The translations under genes were made by a program, and so were the position numbers. Below the pieces are notes generated by a model. That model saw only the letters and a program-made list of their open reading frames with translations. It was not told the origin of the DNA and ran no database searches. DNA of 63,369 bases from Chlamydiia bacterium (GTDB lineage Bacteria > Chlamydiota > Chlamydiia > Chlamydiales > GCA-2402025), in assembly GCA_022601395.1 (NCBI GenBank), contig JAJACS010000009.1:1-63369 (forward strand), given 5' to 3'. The first letter of the stretch is position 1, and each line of letters starts with the position of its first letter. Below are positions 50,954 to 61,673 of the stretch, in pieces.

Positions 50954-53476
50954 TTGGCTAAAAACCTTAAACTAAAGATCAAAAACACTCAACTAGCTCA
51001 AGCTTTGAATTTAGACAAGGTCAAGACTGCTGCTGCAAAGAAGAAAACAGCAGCTAAAAAGACCACAACTAAAGCAAAGAACGATGCTAAGATTGATGAG
51101 GTCCCTGACAAGGAAGAAAAGGCGCAAGACAGTCTTCCTAAAAAGGAAGAGGCTGCACCAGTTAAAAAGAAATCCATTAAGGCTACTGACGTTCCTTCTT
51201 CTGTGAGAGACATGCAGAAAGCTAAAGAAGAGAAGATCGCAGCCGAGGCAAAGGCAGAAGAGGAAAAAATTGCTCCTCCGGTAGAGAAAAATGAAGAGCC
51301 AGCTCCTGTAGAAGAGCCTGTGAAAGCTGCTGAAGTTAAAGAAGCTCCTAAGGAAGCTGCTCCTCCAAAAGAGGATACAAAACCTCCAAAATTAGGTAGA
51401 GGGCTTAACAAGTCTGAAACTCCAAAAATTAGAGAGCCTAGAACTCCTCCTAAAGAAGAGAAGAAGCCCAAACCAAAAGAAGCCGCTCAAGAAAAGAAAC
51501 CTACAAAATCATTTTCTCCTTCTGATGACAAAGCGAAAAAGTTCAAAGATACAAAAACAGTTAAACGTTTTGAAACGAAGTCATTTGATGGACGAGACAG
51601 ACAGGGATTAAGGGACAACGAAGAAGGTTCTTGGAGAAGACGTCGAAGATTCCACAAGAAAGGACCTAAGAAAGTAGAGCCCGTTATTAGACCGTCTCAC
51701 TTAACACTTAAACTCCCAATTACAGTTAAAGATTTCGCTTCTGCAATGAAGGTTAAAGCTTCTGAGTTGATTCAAAAGCTCTTCATGCAGGGTGTTGTTA
51801 TTACGATCAATGATTACCTAGAGGACGAAACAACACTCCAACTACTTGGAAGTGAGTTTGAGTGCGAAATCACGATTGATACAACTGAAGAAGAAAGACT
51901 CAGAATTACTGATAAGACTATATTGGAAGAAATCAAAGAAACGCCAGAGGAAGAGCTAGAAGCTAGACCTCCTATCGTAACGTTCATGGGGCATGTTGAC
52001 CATGGAAAAACAAGTCTTATCGATTCTTTAAGAAAAAGTAACCTAGCAAGTGGTGAAGCAGGAGACATTACACAACACATTGGCGCTTTCAAGTGCCATA
52101 GCGATAGTGGTGATATCACTGTACTAGACACTCCAGGTCACGAAGCATTTACAGAAATGAGAATGCGTGGAGCAACTGTTACTGACCTTATTATCCTTGT
52201 AATCGCTGGTGATGAAGGAATGATGCCTCAAACAGAAGAAGCGATCAAACACGCTTTAGCGTCGAAGGTGCCTATCCTTGTTGCTATTAACAAGTGCGAC
52301 AAGCCTTCTTTCAACCAAGAGAATGTCTATAGACAACTAGCGGAGAAAGAGCTTTTACCAGAGTCATGGGGTGGTCAAACAATTACTGTAAACTGCTCTG
52401 CTACAACTGGTGAAGGAATTTCAACACTTCTTGAGATGATCTTATTGCAAGCAGAAGTTTTAGAACTCGGTGCAAACCCTAAAGCAAGAGCACGTGGTAG
52501 TGTAATTGAATCTCAGCTCCATAAAGGTCTTGGTGCTGTAGCTACTATTCTTGTCCAAAACGGAACTCTTAAAAAGGGTGATGCCCTTGTCTTTGACGAA
52601 ATCTATGGACGAGTAAAGACAATGCATGATGAGCATGGCAAACAGATCACGAAAGCTCCCCCATCTACACCTGTAAAGATCACAGGACTTTCAGGAATTC
52701 CAGAAGCTGGATGCGAGTTCATTGCTGTAGAAAACGAAAAACAAGCAAGAGAGATTTGCGAAGAAAGAACAGCTGGTCAGGTTCGTGCTAGACTAAAGGG
52801 TAGAAAAACTCAGGTCGAGTTAGAAGGCATGCTGGAGAGAAATCAAGAGCTACAAGCGAAAAAAGTTCTTAACTTGATCATTAGAGCAGACGTACAAGGC
52901 TCATTAGAGGCTTTAAAGAATTCTCTTCTGAAAATCCCATCTCAGAAAGTAGAGATTAATTTCATTGCAGAAGGTGTCGGTCAGATTTCTGAATCTGATG
53001 TCGAGCTTGCTGCGGCATCAAATGCAACCATTATTGGCTTCCATACATCTGTAGAAAGGCATGCCGAAGAAGATATTTCAAGATTAAAGGTTGTTGTGAA
53101 GTCTCATGACATCATCTATCACCTTGTTGATGCTGTAAAAGAGCTTATGGTTAAAACACTTGATAAAGTCGCTGAAGAGCATGAAGTTGCTAAAGTCCTT
53201 GTGAAAGCAATCTTTAAAGCATCCCACCTTGGTATCATTGCTGGATGTCAAGTTCTCGATGGAACGATCAAACGTAATCATCTTGTTAAGCTCGAAAGAG
53301 CCGGAGAGATTATATTCGAAGGTGAAATCGAATCCTTGAAACGCGTAAAAGAAGACGTAAAGGAAGTAGCTAAAGGACTTGAGTGCGGTATCCTCATTAA
53401 GAACTTCAGAGAGATAGAGCCAGATGATATTATAAGAGCCTTTGAAATCACTTACCATGAACAAGAGTTAACATAG
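50954..53476 (+). CDS. infB: Translation initiation factor IF-2
   Basis: The 840-residue GTPase has a long charged N-terminus rich in Lys, Glu, Ala and Pro (about 1-235) and an IF2_N domain (~245-300). The G domain has GHVDHGKT at 346-353, DTPGHE and NKCD, followed by the beta-barrel and C1/C2 domains that bind fMet-tRNA. The start is TTG at 50954, three bases after the nusA stop, with AAGGA upstream. No ATG fits without losing the conserved [15 protein letters not shown] start. Confidence 0.97.
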   Translation: MAKNLKLKIKNTQLAQALNLDKVKTAAAKKKTAAKKTTTKAKNDAKIDEVPDKEEKAQDSLPKKEEAAPVKKKSIKATDVPSSVRDMQKAKEEKIAAEAKAEEEKIAPPVEKNEEPAPVEEPVKAAEVKEAPKEAAPPKEDTKPPKLGRGLNKSETPKIREPRTPPKEEKKPKPKEAAQEKKPTKSFSPSDDKAKKFKDTKTVKRFETKSFDGRDRQGLRDNEEGSWRRRRRFHKKGPKKVEPVIRPSHLTLKLPITVKDFASAMKVKASELIQKLFMQGVVITINDYLEDETTLQLLGSEFECEITIDTTEEERLRITDKTILEEIKETPEEELEARPPIVTFMGHVDHGKTSLIDSLRKSNLASGEAGDITQHIGAFKCHSDSGDITVLDTPGHEAFTEMRMRGATVTDLIILVIAGDEGMMPQTEEAIKHALASKVPILVAINKCDKPSFNQENVYRQLAEKELLPESWGGQTITVNCSATTGEGISTLLEMILLQAEVLELGANPKARARGSVIESQLHKGLGAVATILVQNGTLKKGDALVFDEIYGRVKTMHDEHGKQITKAPPSTPVKITGLSGIPEAGCEFIAVENEKQAREICEERTAGQVRARLKGRKTQVELEGMLERNQELQAKKVLNLIIRADVQGSLEALKNSLLKIPSQKVEINFIAEGVGQISESDVELAAASNATIIGFHTSVERHAEEDISRLKVVVKSHDIIYHLVDAVKELMVKTLDKVAEEHEVAKVLVKAIFKASHLGIIAGCQVLDGTIKRNHLVKLERAGEIIFEGEIESLKRVKEDVKEVAKGLECGILIKNFREIEPDDIIRAFEITYHEQELT

Positions 53477-53483
53477 AAATATT

Positions 53484-53861
53484 ATGACAAGACGAACAGA
53501 TAGGTTAAATTCCCTTTTGAAAGAAGTCATTTCTGATGTAATCAGAAAAGAGGTAAGTCATCCAAAAGTCTCTGAGTTTCTTACAGTGACAAGTGTTGAT
53601 ATTACTAAAGACTTGCACTTTGCAAAAGTGTTCGTAAGTGTCATTGGAACGCAAGAAGAGAAAAAAGATACGGTTAGCGCTCTTGAGTCTGCTTCGGGCT
53701 TTATTGCTGTTCTTGCGTCAAAACAAGTGGTCTTGAGACATTTCCCATCCCTTACATTCAAACTTGATGATAGCGTTGATGCTCACATCAGGATTGACAC
53801 GATATTGAAAGATATCCGTGATGAAGAGGGTTCCAGACAAAACATTTCAGATAGCGACTAG
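53484..53861 (+). CDS. rbfA: 30S ribosome-binding factor A
   Basis: The 125-residue KH-like cold-shock protein assists 16S rRNA 5'-end maturation. The N-terminal RTDRLNSLLKEVISDVIRKEV and the VTSVDITKDLHFAKVFVSV strand are standard. It lies 7 bases after infB and 5 before truB. Confidence 0.95.
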   Translation: MTRRTDRLNSLLKEVISDVIRKEVSHPKVSEFLTVTSVDITKDLHFAKVFVSVIGTQEEKKDTVSALESASGFIAVLASKQVVLRHFPSLTFKLDDSVDAHIRIDTILKDIRDEEGSRQNISDSD

Positions 53862-53866
53862 GATAC

Positions 53867-54610
53867 ATGACACATGCTCAAAAAGAGGGCATCCTTCTTG
53901 TTAACAAACCAAAAGGAAAGACCTCTTTCTATCTTGTAAAAAAACTTCGTCACCTAACTGGCATCAAAAAGATCGGCCATGCTGGTACACTAGACCCTTT
54001 TGCAACAGGTGTTATGGTGATGCTGATTGGACGTGACTTTACAAAGCTTTCTGGAGAGTTCCTCAACTGTGATAAAGAGTACCTTGCAAGGTTAAAACTC
54101 GGTTATACAAGTGATAGCTATGATTGCGATGGGGTGATCGTAGAAGGTTCTGATAAAGTTCCTACGGAAGAAGAAATTGAAAACGTTATTGCTAAGTATA
54201 ATGGCGAGATCATGCAAACACCCCCTATGTACTCCGCAAAAAAAGTGGGCGGTAAAAAGCTATACGAACTAGCAAGAAAAGGCATAGAGATCGAAAGAGC
54301 CCCGCAAAAAGTAGAGCTTACAACAACGCTCATAGAATATGAATACCCTTACCTTACTTTTCAGTGTGCCTGCACAAAAGGCACCTACATACGAACACTC
54401 GCAGATGACATCGGAAAAGACCTCGGATGTGGTGCATATATCGAAGAGCTTACGAGGCTCAGAAGTGGTAACTTCTATCTTGAAGATTGTGTTGATTATA
54501 ATTCCCTTTCTCTTACAAACTTCGAATATGAGCACCACTTAAAAGAGGGACCATGGAAGTTGTCACAAAACTTGAAGATATCAAAACCTGTACAAAGCCA
54601 ATCGCACTAA
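53867..54610 (+). CDS. truB: tRNA pseudouridine-55 synthase
   Basis: The 247-residue enzyme converts U55 of tRNA to pseudouridine. Motifs are GILLVNKPKGKTSF, KIGHAGTLDPFATGVM (catalytic Asp in the GTLDP motif), and PPMYSAKKVGGKKLYELAR. The C-terminal PUA-like extension found in E. coli is short or missing, which is common for the class. Its last 58 bases overlap ribF in another frame. Confidence 0.96.
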   Translation: MTHAQKEGILLVNKPKGKTSFYLVKKLRHLTGIKKIGHAGTLDPFATGVMVMLIGRDFTKLSGEFLNCDKEYLARLKLGYTSDSYDCDGVIVEGSDKVPTEEEIENVIAKYNGEIMQTPPMYSAKKVGGKKLYELARKGIEIERAPQKVELTTTLIEYEYPYLTFQCACTKGTYIRTLADDIGKDLGCGAYIEELTRLRSGNFYLEDCVDYNSLSLTNFEYEHHLKEGPWKLSQNLKISKPVQSQSH

Positions 54611-55452
54611 CGATCGGAACTTATGATGGCCTACATCTTGGGCATCAGAAGATCTTCCATACCCTAAAAGAGCTCGTAGATAAGGAAAAAGGGACAACTG
54701 TTGCTATCAGCTTCTCTAATCACCCTGCTAGCGTTCTCAAAAAAGACATTCATATCCCAAAAATCACTTCCACAGAAGAGAAACTCACACTCTTTAAGTC
54801 TATGGGTGTAAACCTTGCAGTGTCGCTTGAGTTTACAAGTAAGCTACAAAATATGGGTTATGAATCCTTCATAGCTGAGATCAGAAAAAGCCTACCTTTT
54901 GACTACCTTGTTCTTGGTGAAGGAGCAAGCTTTGGCAAGAATAAAGAAGGTGATGCAGAAAACTTAAAAAAACTTGGTGAAGAGCTAGGGTTTAAAACAT
55001 ACTTCATTGAAAAGCTTGTTTTGGCTGACCTGCCGATCTCCTCAAAAAGGGTTAGAGAAAAGCTAAAAGATGGAGACGTTGAGTTTACTAAGAAGCTCCT
55101 TGGCAGACCCTATGCGCTCTATGCTCCATTTAATTTAGAAAAGCTCCAAGAAACGGGAGAAAACCGTCTTAAAATCACTTTTGATTTCCAAAACCATTGC
55201 ATCATCCCTTCAGGGTATTATGTAGTGAATCTAAAATCCGGTGTTCATGAAGCAGTAGCAGTCGCCTACCTTACAACACTTGCCACAGATGCTGAAAGTA
55301 AGACATTTGATCTAGATATCTATATTAAAGGCTCTAAAGCCGAGTTCATGAATGACTGTGTAAAAATAGAATTTGTAAGAAAAATCCACTCTTCCAAAAC
55401 ATTTGAAGAAGTGATAGAATCGTCAGACAAAATCAAGCCTCTTAATCTTTAA
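54553..55452 (+). CDS. ribF: Bifunctional riboflavin kinase/FAD synthetase
   Basis: The 299-residue protein has an N-terminal FAD synthetase domain (IGTYDGLHLGHQKI, then the ISSKRVREKLKDGD region) and a C-terminal riboflavin kinase domain (PYALYAP ... IIPSGYYVVN). It makes FMN and FAD. The only sensible start is the ATG at 54553, preceded by AGAGGG, which gives a 58-base overlap with truB. The kinase domain is rather diverged and short. Confidence 0.94.
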   Translation: MEVVTKLEDIKTCTKPIALTIGTYDGLHLGHQKIFHTLKELVDKEKGTTVAISFSNHPASVLKKDIHIPKITSTEEKLTLFKSMGVNLAVSLEFTSKLQNMGYESFIAEIRKSLPFDYLVLGEGASFGKNKEGDAENLKKLGEELGFKTYFIEKLVLADLPISSKRVREKLKDGDVEFTKKLLGRPYALYAPFNLEKLQETGENRLKITFDFQNHCIIPSGYYVVNLKSGVHEAVAVAYLTTLATDAESKTFDLDIYIKGSKAEFMNDCVKIEFVRKIHSSKTFEEVIESSDKIKPLNL

Positions 55453-55464
55453 GGATGCCTTTCT

Positions 55465-56568
55465 ATGTCTGAAACACAACTCTCATGTGGGATTGTGGGT
55501 CTTCCAAATGTTGGAAAATCCACGCTCTTTAATGCACTTATCAAAAAAATGGCTGCAGAAGCCTCAAATTACCCTTTTTGTACGATAGATCCTAATGTAG
55601 GGATCGTAGATGTTCCAGACGCAAGACTTGAGGTTCTTTCAAGCCTATCTAAAAGCAAGAAGATCATCCCCGCTTCGATTAGTTTTGTAGACATTGCTGG
55701 CCTTGTAAAAGGCGCTTCTAAGGGAGAAGGACTTGGGAATAAGTTTCTTGCAAACATTAGAGAAACAGATGCTATTGTGCATGTTGTAAGATGTTTCGAA
55801 GATGAAAATATTGTTCATGTCGATGGTAAGATCGATCCGATATCAGATATCGAGGTTATTAATTTAGAGTTGATCCTAGCAGATATCCAAATGGCAGAGA
55901 ACTCTCTTGTAAAGCTTGAAAAACAAGCAAGAGGGAAGAAAGATGGCTCACTTGGTGTAGAGACGATGAAAAAAGTCATCGAACACCTTTCTAATGAAAA
56001 GCCCCTGCGCTCAATTGAGCTTACTGAAGATGAAAGAGAAAGCATCAAGCTCTATAACTTTATCACAGATAAAAAAGTGATCTATGCAGCAAACGTTGCT
56101 GAAGATAGCATTCCAGCTATGCATAATGATTATGTTCAAAAAGTCATCGATTTTGCAAAGAAGGAGAACAGTCTTGTTGTACCTATCTGCGCAAAACTAG
56201 AAGAAGAACTTGCTCAGCTATCCGAAGTAGAGTCGCAAGAGTATCTAGAAACTCTTGGGCTCAAAGAACCAGGCCTTAGCAGGCTGATCAAAACAAGCTT
56301 TTCACTTCTTGACCTAATAACTTTCCTAACAACTGGAGAGCAAGAGACAAGAGCTTGGACCATCCGTGAAGGAACAAAAGCTCCACAAGCTGCTGGTAAA
56401 ATCCATACAGACATCGAAAAAGGCTTTATTCGAGCAGAAACAATCACATATGGTGATTTCGAATCTCTCAAAAGTAGAGCTGCTGCAAAAGATGCTGGCA
56501 AAGCCCGCATGGAAGGAAAAGATTACATCGTCAAAGATGGTGATGTTATCTTATTTTTCCATAATTAA
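55465..56568 (+). CDS. ychF: Ribosome-binding ATPase YchF
   Basis: The 367-residue OBG-family ATPase has the P-loop GLPNVGKST (12-20), the [24 protein letters not shown]3 region, and a C-terminal TGS domain ([12 protein letters not shown] ... [12 protein letters not shown]). YchF binds ribosomes and prefers ATP because its G4 motif is altered. It is the last gene of the translation operon before the type III secretion genes. Confidence 0.96.
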   Translation: MSETQLSCGIVGLPNVGKSTLFNALIKKMAAEASNYPFCTIDPNVGIVDVPDARLEVLSSLSKSKKIIPASISFVDIAGLVKGASKGEGLGNKFLANIRETDAIVHVVRCFEDENIVHVDGKIDPISDIEVINLELILADIQMAENSLVKLEKQARGKKDGSLGVETMKKVIEHLSNEKPLRSIELTEDERESIKLYNFITDKKVIYAANVAEDSIPAMHNDYVQKVIDFAKKENSLVVPICAKLEEELAQLSEVESQEYLETLGLKEPGLSRLIKTSFSLLDLITFLTTGEQETRAWTIREGTKAPQAAGKIHTDIEKGFIRAETITYGDFESLKSRAAAKDAGKARMEGKDYIVKDGDVILFFHN

Positions 56569-56724
56569 TGCGAGCCTTCCCGATGAACTACCTCGCTTAG
56601 CAGTCCTGCTATTGGGGGTAGATTTTGACGCTGATTAACTTAGAAATCCACAGGATTTAAGAGCCTCTTAATTAACCAATTTTATTGCACGGGAGAATCG
56701 ATTTGTTATTTCCTAGCTTTTTCA

Positions 56725-56754
56725 TTGACACGCAGTAATTTTGTAAGCTAGAGT
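56725..56754 (+). promoter_or_regulatory. Possible promoter for the type III secretion operon
   Basis: A perfect TTGACA at 56725-56730 and TAGAGT at 56749-56754 are 18 bases apart, 58 bases before the sctU ATG. It lies in the 243-base gap after ychF, which otherwise holds nothing recognisable. Confidence 0.45.
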
Positions 56755-56811
56755 TCGATGTAGGAAGTTAAGTATTGCTCCTTTACATTCTATAAAAAAC
56801 AATAAGATCCT

Positions 56812-57900
56812 ATGGCTGAAAAGACCGAAAAAGCCACCCCCAAAAAACTACGTGACGCTAGAAAAAAAGGACAGGTGGCAAAATCGCAAGATTTCCCTGC
56901 TGCTTTTACCTTTGTGATATCGATATCACTTGCAATTGGGCTATCTCAATATCTTTATAAAAACATGGCAGGCTTTATGATCACTTGCTTTGGAGCGATC
57001 AGAGGAGCCGAATCACTCCAAGAAAAAGCAAGTCACCTGATCATTACAGGGATACAGGTGATCTTTTTATGTTCTCTACCCATAATGGTCATTACTACTT
57101 TCTCAGGTGTTCTTGTAAGCTTTCTTATCATTGGTCCTCTATTTTCTATGGAGGCTATGAAACCTGATATTAAAAAGCTGAACCCTGTAGACAACTTAAA
57201 AAACCTTTTTAAGCTAAAAACCTTTGTAGAGCTGATCAAATCGATCGCGAAAATAACGGGAGCTCTCGTACTGATTTACTCTGTTGTTTACACTTCCTTG
57301 CCTGAAGTGATTTCAACAGCATCTCTTCCTGTTTTTGGAAGTGCCCTTGTTTTTTCCGACTTTTTGCTGAAAGTAGTCATCAGAGTTGGAATTTTCTTTT
57401 TAGCTGTTGCTATTTTTGATTTAGTGTTCCAAAAGAAGAACTTTGCGAAGCAAATGATGATGGAGAAGTTTGAGGTAAAGCAGGAATATAAAGATACTGA
57501 AGGAGATCCGCAGATTAAAGGACGTCGAAAGCAAGTTGCGCAAGAAATTGCTTATCAAGAGGGTCCATCATCTGCTGGACGTGCAAAAGCCATCGTTACA
57601 AACCCTATTCATATTGCTGTTGCAATCGAATATGATGCCGAAGTTGAACCTGCTCCGAAAATTATCACTATGGGCAAAGGCATCATAGCTGATAAGATCG
57701 TGAAAGTGGGGATGGAAAACAAAGTGCCTATTATGCGCAATGTTCCCCTTGCAAATGAACTTTTCAGCATGGGAAAGATCAGTGAGTACATCCCTGAGGA
57801 TACTTATGCTGCTGTTGCTGAGATTTTAAAATGGCTCGCGCAGCTAGAAGAAGACGAACAAGAATACAATCCGGAGCTTTTTAATAATGAGCAAAACTAG
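56812..57900 (+). CDS. sctU: Type III secretion export-gate switch protein SctU (CdsU/YscU)
   Basis: The 362-residue protein has four transmembrane helices in its first 210 residues, preceded by EKTEKATPKKLRDARKKGQVAKS, typical of the FlhB/YscU family. The cytosolic domain carries the self-cleaving N-P-x-H site at N264-P-I-H267, whose cleavage switches substrate class. It begins the type III cluster, and its last 14 bases overlap sctV. Confidence 0.96.
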   Translation: MAEKTEKATPKKLRDARKKGQVAKSQDFPAAFTFVISISLAIGLSQYLYKNMAGFMITCFGAIRGAESLQEKASHLIITGIQVIFLCSLPIMVITTFSGVLVSFLIIGPLFSMEAMKPDIKKLNPVDNLKNLFKLKTFVELIKSIAKITGALVLIYSVVYTSLPEVISTASLPVFGSALVFSDFLLKVVIRVGIFFLAVAIFDLVFQKKNFAKQMMMEKFEVKQEYKDTEGDPQIKGRRKQVAQEIAYQEGPSSAGRAKAIVTNPIHIAVAIEYDAEVEPAPKIITMGKGIIADKIVKVGMENKVPIMRNVPLANELFSMGKISEYIPEDTYAAVAEILKWLAQLEEDEQEYNPELFNNEQN

Positions 57901-60019
57901 ATCAGGACCATTTAAAGCCCTGGGAAGCACACGTTTTTTGCAACTACTCACAGAGTCGTCTGATGTAGTTCTCGCTTTTTTTATTGTTGTGATCATCATG
58001 ATGATCATCATTCCTGTTCCTCCTCCAATTATCGACGTTTTGATCGGAGTGAACTTATCGATTGCTGTTGGACTCCTCATGGTTGCTCTTTACATCCAAA
58101 AGGCGGTCCACTTATCCATTTTCCCCTCTCTTCTCTTGATAACGACGATATTCAGGCTTGGTATTGAAATCTCCGCAACAAGACAGATCTTGCTTCATGC
58201 AAACGCGGGAGAGATCATCTTCACCTTTGGCCGGTTCGTTGTTGGAGGTAACTTCGTTGTTGGTGGTGTTATCTTCCTTATCATTACCATCGTGCAGTTC
58301 ATCGTTGTGACAAAGGGTGCCGAGCGTGTTGCTGAAGTTGCAGCCCGTTTTACATTGGACGCTATGCCTGGTAAGCAAATGAGTATCGATGCAGACATGA
58401 GATCTGGTGTTTTAGATGCCAACCAAGCTCGTGAAATGCGTCTTGCCCTTGCAAAAGAATCCCAACTTTATGGAGCCATGGATGGTGCCATGAAGTTTGT
58501 AAAGGGAGATGTTATTGCAGGTATCGTGATTGCTGTTATCAACATTGTGGGAGGCTTGATCATCGGGGTTGCGATGAAGGGCATGAGCGCTATGCAAGCT
58601 GCCAAGGTGTATTCGCTTCTATCGATCGGTGGCGGTCTTGTAACACAGATTCCTTCCCTCCTTATTTCCCTTACTGCCGGTATGATCACAACCCGTGTGT
58701 CATCAGAGGCAAAGAGTTCGAACCTTGGTAAAGACATCTCCATGCAGATACTTAATCAACCGAAAGGAATGATGCTAGCTGCTGCTGTTCTTTTTGGAAT
58801 GATCTTTATTAAGGGTTTCCCATGGGTACTTTTCTTATTTCTATCGATCACAATAGGTGGCGTGAGTATTTACCAATGGAAGAAGCAAAAAAAAGCTGCT
58901 GCTGCTGCTGGAGTTACGGGTATTTCTCCTGCGGTTGGAACGGATGTACAAGGTCACCAGGTAATCCGTGGCGGAAAGGATGAGTATGCACTTACCTTAC
59001 CTGTAATCTTAGAGGTTGGAGAAAGGCTATCGGGCATCATTCAAAAAGACAAAGGCGGAGCTTCGTTTGTTGAAGGGATGATCCCTAAAATGAGACATGC
59101 GCTCTATCAAGACCTTGGAGTACGTTTCCCTGGGGTTCACGTAAGAACAGACTCCCCTACACTTGAAGAAGACGAGTATTCCATCTCACTCAACGAAGTC
59201 CCTATCACAAGAGGTAAAGTACTTCCAAAACAGGTACTGACAAACGAGAATGAAGAAACATTAAAAAGATATAACCTCCCCTATTCCACATCTAAAAACG
59301 CGATCGGTCAAGCTTCTCTTTGGGTAGAGGAAAAGTACCAACATGTTTTAGATAATGCTGAGATCAAATACTGGGAACCTCTTGATGTTATGATCTTGCA
59401 TCTATCGCATTTTTATAAAACACACGCGTCTGAGTTTGTTGGAATCCAAGAAATCAGAGCGATCTTAGAGTTTGTGGAAAAGTCTTTTCCTGACCTTGTA
59501 AAAGAAGTTACAAGACTTGTTCCACTTCAAAAGCTTACAGAGATCTTCCGAAGACTTGTACAAGAGCAAGTCTCAATAAAAGACCTTAGAACTATCTTGG
59601 AATCTCTCAGTGAATGGGGTCAAACGGAAAAAGACACAGTACTTCTAACTGAGTATGTCCGTTCCTCACTAAAGAGATACATTAGTTACAAATATTCCCT
59701 TGGGCAAACAGTACTTTCTGTATATCTACTTGATCAAGAGATTGAAGATATGGTAAGAGGTGCTATTAAGCAGACATCGGCAGGGTCATACCTTGCCCTT
59801 GATCCTGACTCTGTTCAGCTGATATTGCATGCAATGCGTAATACGATTGCGCCGACGCCTCCGGGAGGTCAGCCTCCTGTGATGCTTACTGCGATCGATG
59901 TAAGACGTTTTGTAAGAAAGCTGATTGAGAGTGAGTACCCAGAAATGCCGGTTGTATCTTACCAGGAAATTGTTCCTGAAATACGCATGCAACCGCTTGG
60001 AAGAATACAACTAACTTAA
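57887..60019 (+). CDS. sctV: Type III secretion major export-gate protein SctV (CdsV/LcrD)
   Basis: The 710-residue protein has about eight transmembrane helices in residues ~25-330, including FxRxxVGxNF-like and DAMPGKQMSIDADMRSG motifs of the FHIPEP family. The cytosolic C-terminal half (~370-710) forms the nonameric ring that receives chaperone-effector complexes. It overlaps sctU by 14 bases. Confidence 0.96.
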   Translation: MSKTRSGPFKALGSTRFLQLLTESSDVVLAFFIVVIIMMIIIPVPPPIIDVLIGVNLSIAVGLLMVALYIQKAVHLSIFPSLLLITTIFRLGIEISATRQILLHANAGEIIFTFGRFVVGGNFVVGGVIFLIITIVQFIVVTKGAERVAEVAARFTLDAMPGKQMSIDADMRSGVLDANQAREMRLALAKESQLYGAMDGAMKFVKGDVIAGIVIAVINIVGGLIIGVAMKGMSAMQAAKVYSLLSIGGGLVTQIPSLLISLTAGMITTRVSSEAKSSNLGKDISMQILNQPKGMMLAAAVLFGMIFIKGFPWVLFLFLSITIGGVSIYQWKKQKKAAAAAGVTGISPAVGTDVQGHQVIRGGKDEYALTLPVILEVGERLSGIIQKDKGGASFVEGMIPKMRHALYQDLGVRFPGVHVRTDSPTLEEDEYSISLNEVPITRGKVLPKQVLTNENEETLKRYNLPYSTSKNAIGQASLWVEEKYQHVLDNAEIKYWEPLDVMILHLSHFYKTHASEFVGIQEIRAILEFVEKSFPDLVKEVTRLVPLQKLTEIFRRLVQEQVSIKDLRTILESLSEWGQTEKDTVLLTEYVRSSLKRYISYKYSLGQTVLSVYLLDQEIEDMVRGAIKQTSAGSYLALDPDSVQLILHAMRNTIAPTPPGGQPPVMLTAIDVRRFVRKLIESEYPEMPVVSYQEIVPEIRMQPLGRIQLT

Positions 60020-60033
60020 CTTGATAGTAAGCT

Positions 60034-61212
60034 ATGGCTGATGAGATAGAATCGGTAAAAGGACCTTCGCTAGATGCGCAAAAGCTGCACATGCAGGCTC
60101 AAGAAGCCAAGCAAGCATCTTCTGTTAACATCAAGCAACAGGTAGCCTCGCAAGAATCCCTAACAACTTTTGCAGAGCTTGGAGAAGAGTTTAATCCCCT
60201 TGCTATGGGAAAGGATTTCCGTGAGCTTGACAAAAGAGCCAAAGCAGATACGCAAGGCGCTGCAAAAGCTAAAGAAGAAGCGCAGGACCCTGAAGTAGCT
60301 CAGAAAGTAGCGAAAAGCTATAACGAGAAAAATCCTGAGCTTAATGAGAGATCCCTTCTTGCTGTAAAAGCGCACATAAAGCCAACAGATTCAAGAGAAC
60401 AAATCCTTGGAAAAGTAAGGGACGCCTATCCCGATCCATCTCTTGCTGATGACACTCTAGATTTCCTAATCGAGACGACTCCTGAAGGTAGCGCGCTAAA
60501 GGCTAAGCTGCAATCTTCCAAGGAGCAGTTAAACGAGGTTTATGGAAGAGAAGTAAGAGCCGGAAAAAACATCAAGGAATCTGCGCTTCAGTTCTCGAAA
60601 GAAGGCCTTGGAAGTCCTACAGCCCTTCGCGACCTCTATAGAGACATCACAGGAAACCCAAGAGATCCAAACACGCTTTACGAGGAGCTTGCTTCTAAAT
60701 TTGATTTCCCAAGTATGAAGTCTGTTATGGAGTTTATTTTGCACTCTCTTGGAAATGATTTAAAAGCAAAGGGTCCTTCTATCCCTGGCCCTGAACTTCA
60801 AAGGCTGTTTTCAGAAACAAGAACCATGCAAGCAATCCTTGGTGTTTACCGTTTCTTTTTCCAAAGAATGGGACTTGTGCAAGCAGAGTTTTCAAGAGCA
60901 GACCTTACAATGCCAACGCTCGTTAACTTCCAGATGCTTGCCAAAGCATTCATGAGGATGATTAAAGAACGTTATCCAAGTGCTGATAGAGTCCTACTTT
61001 TTGCAACGATGCTTGGTATTTCAGAAGAAACTGCTGCAAAGATCGTTATCTTTAACCAATTTCGTGACGCTTTAAGAAACGTCTCACCTAAGCTTTTTAA
61101 GTCTGATAAACACAGACAAGATTTGCTTATGACACTTATTGAGGCTCTTTCTGAGCTTGAAGATGAGTATGACGAAGAATATGAGGATGAAGATGAGGAG
61201 GACGAAGAATGA
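60034..61212 (+). CDS. copN: Type III secretion gatekeeper SctW (CopN)
   Basis: The 392-residue protein corresponds by position and content to CopN. It has a polar N-terminal secretion region, a HrpJ-like domain (~60-280) and a TyeA-like C-terminal domain (~290-370). The last ~20 residues are almost all Asp, Glu and Tyr, an unusual acidic tail. In chlamydiae CopN plugs secretion until host contact and, as an effector, binds tubulin in some species. ATGA overlap links it to its putative chaperone. Confidence 0.9.
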   Translation: MADEIESVKGPSLDAQKLHMQAQEAKQASSVNIKQQVASQESLTTFAELGEEFNPLAMGKDFRELDKRAKADTQGAAKAKEEAQDPEVAQKVAKSYNEKNPELNERSLLAVKAHIKPTDSREQILGKVRDAYPDPSLADDTLDFLIETTPEGSALKAKLQSSKEQLNEVYGREVRAGKNIKESALQFSKEGLGSPTALRDLYRDITGNPRDPNTLYEELASKFDFPSMKSVMEFILHSLGNDLKAKGPSIPGPELQRLFSETRTMQAILGVYRFFFQRMGLVQAEFSRADLTMPTLVNFQMLAKAFMRMIKERYPSADRVLLFATMLGISEETAAKIVIFNQFRDALRNVSPKLFKSDKHRQDLLMTLIEALSELEDEYDEEYEDEDEEDEE

Positions 61213-61667
61213 CACCCTTTCTTGAAATCCTTTACGGCCTTTCTATGGATACGGGGCTTAAGCTTTATCCAGATCAAAACGACGCATGCAAGCTGATTCT
61301 TGAAAGCGGCATACAAGTGCAACTAGAAATGGACCCTGTTACAGACAACTTAATGTTAGGAAGTGTTATAGCTGAAACACCTCCTGGGAAGTTTCGGGAA
61401 AGAATCTTAAAGCATGCTCTTGTTGCCAATAACCAAGAGTTTCCAAACTACGGGTGCCTTTGTTATATCCACAGCACAAACTCTCTTGCTCTTTATGACA
61501 TGCTTCCATCAAAGAATGTAGACACTATGTTTTTGATTGATTTCATTACTGTGTTTGCAGACAAGGTGCAAACATGGAAAAACGCGCTTGATGAAGGCAA
61601 ACCTGGTCCAAATACTATCATAGGTCCAGCTTCTGACAACCCTCCAATGTTTGGTTTAAAAAGTTAA
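61209..61667 (+). CDS. Type III secretion chaperone (Scc1/SycE, CesT family)
   Basis: The 152-residue acidic protein has the small alpha-beta chaperone pattern of the CesT family, with LEMDPVTDNLMLGSVIAETPPGKFRERIL in the central sheet and helix. By position it is the CopN chaperone of the Scc1 type. The ATG overlaps the copN stop (ATGA). Confidence 0.85.
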   Translation: MTPFLEILYGLSMDTGLKLYPDQNDACKLILESGIQVQLEMDPVTDNLMLGSVIAETPPGKFRERILKHALVANNQEFPNYGCLCYIHSTNSLALYDMLPSKNVDTMFLIDFITVFADKVQTWKNALDEGKPGPNTIIGPASDNPPMFGLKS

Positions 61668-61673
61668 AAGTCT

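Noticed and set aside
50998..51471. Long minus-strand open frame opposite the IF-2 N-terminus
   Set aside because: It mirrors the Lys/Ala/Glu-rich coding sequence, giving Ser/Phe/Leu-rich low-complexity protein, with no ribosome site.
56569..56640. Remnant gene after ychF
   Set aside because: A short stretch stays open in one frame but has no start, ribosome site or recognisable motif.
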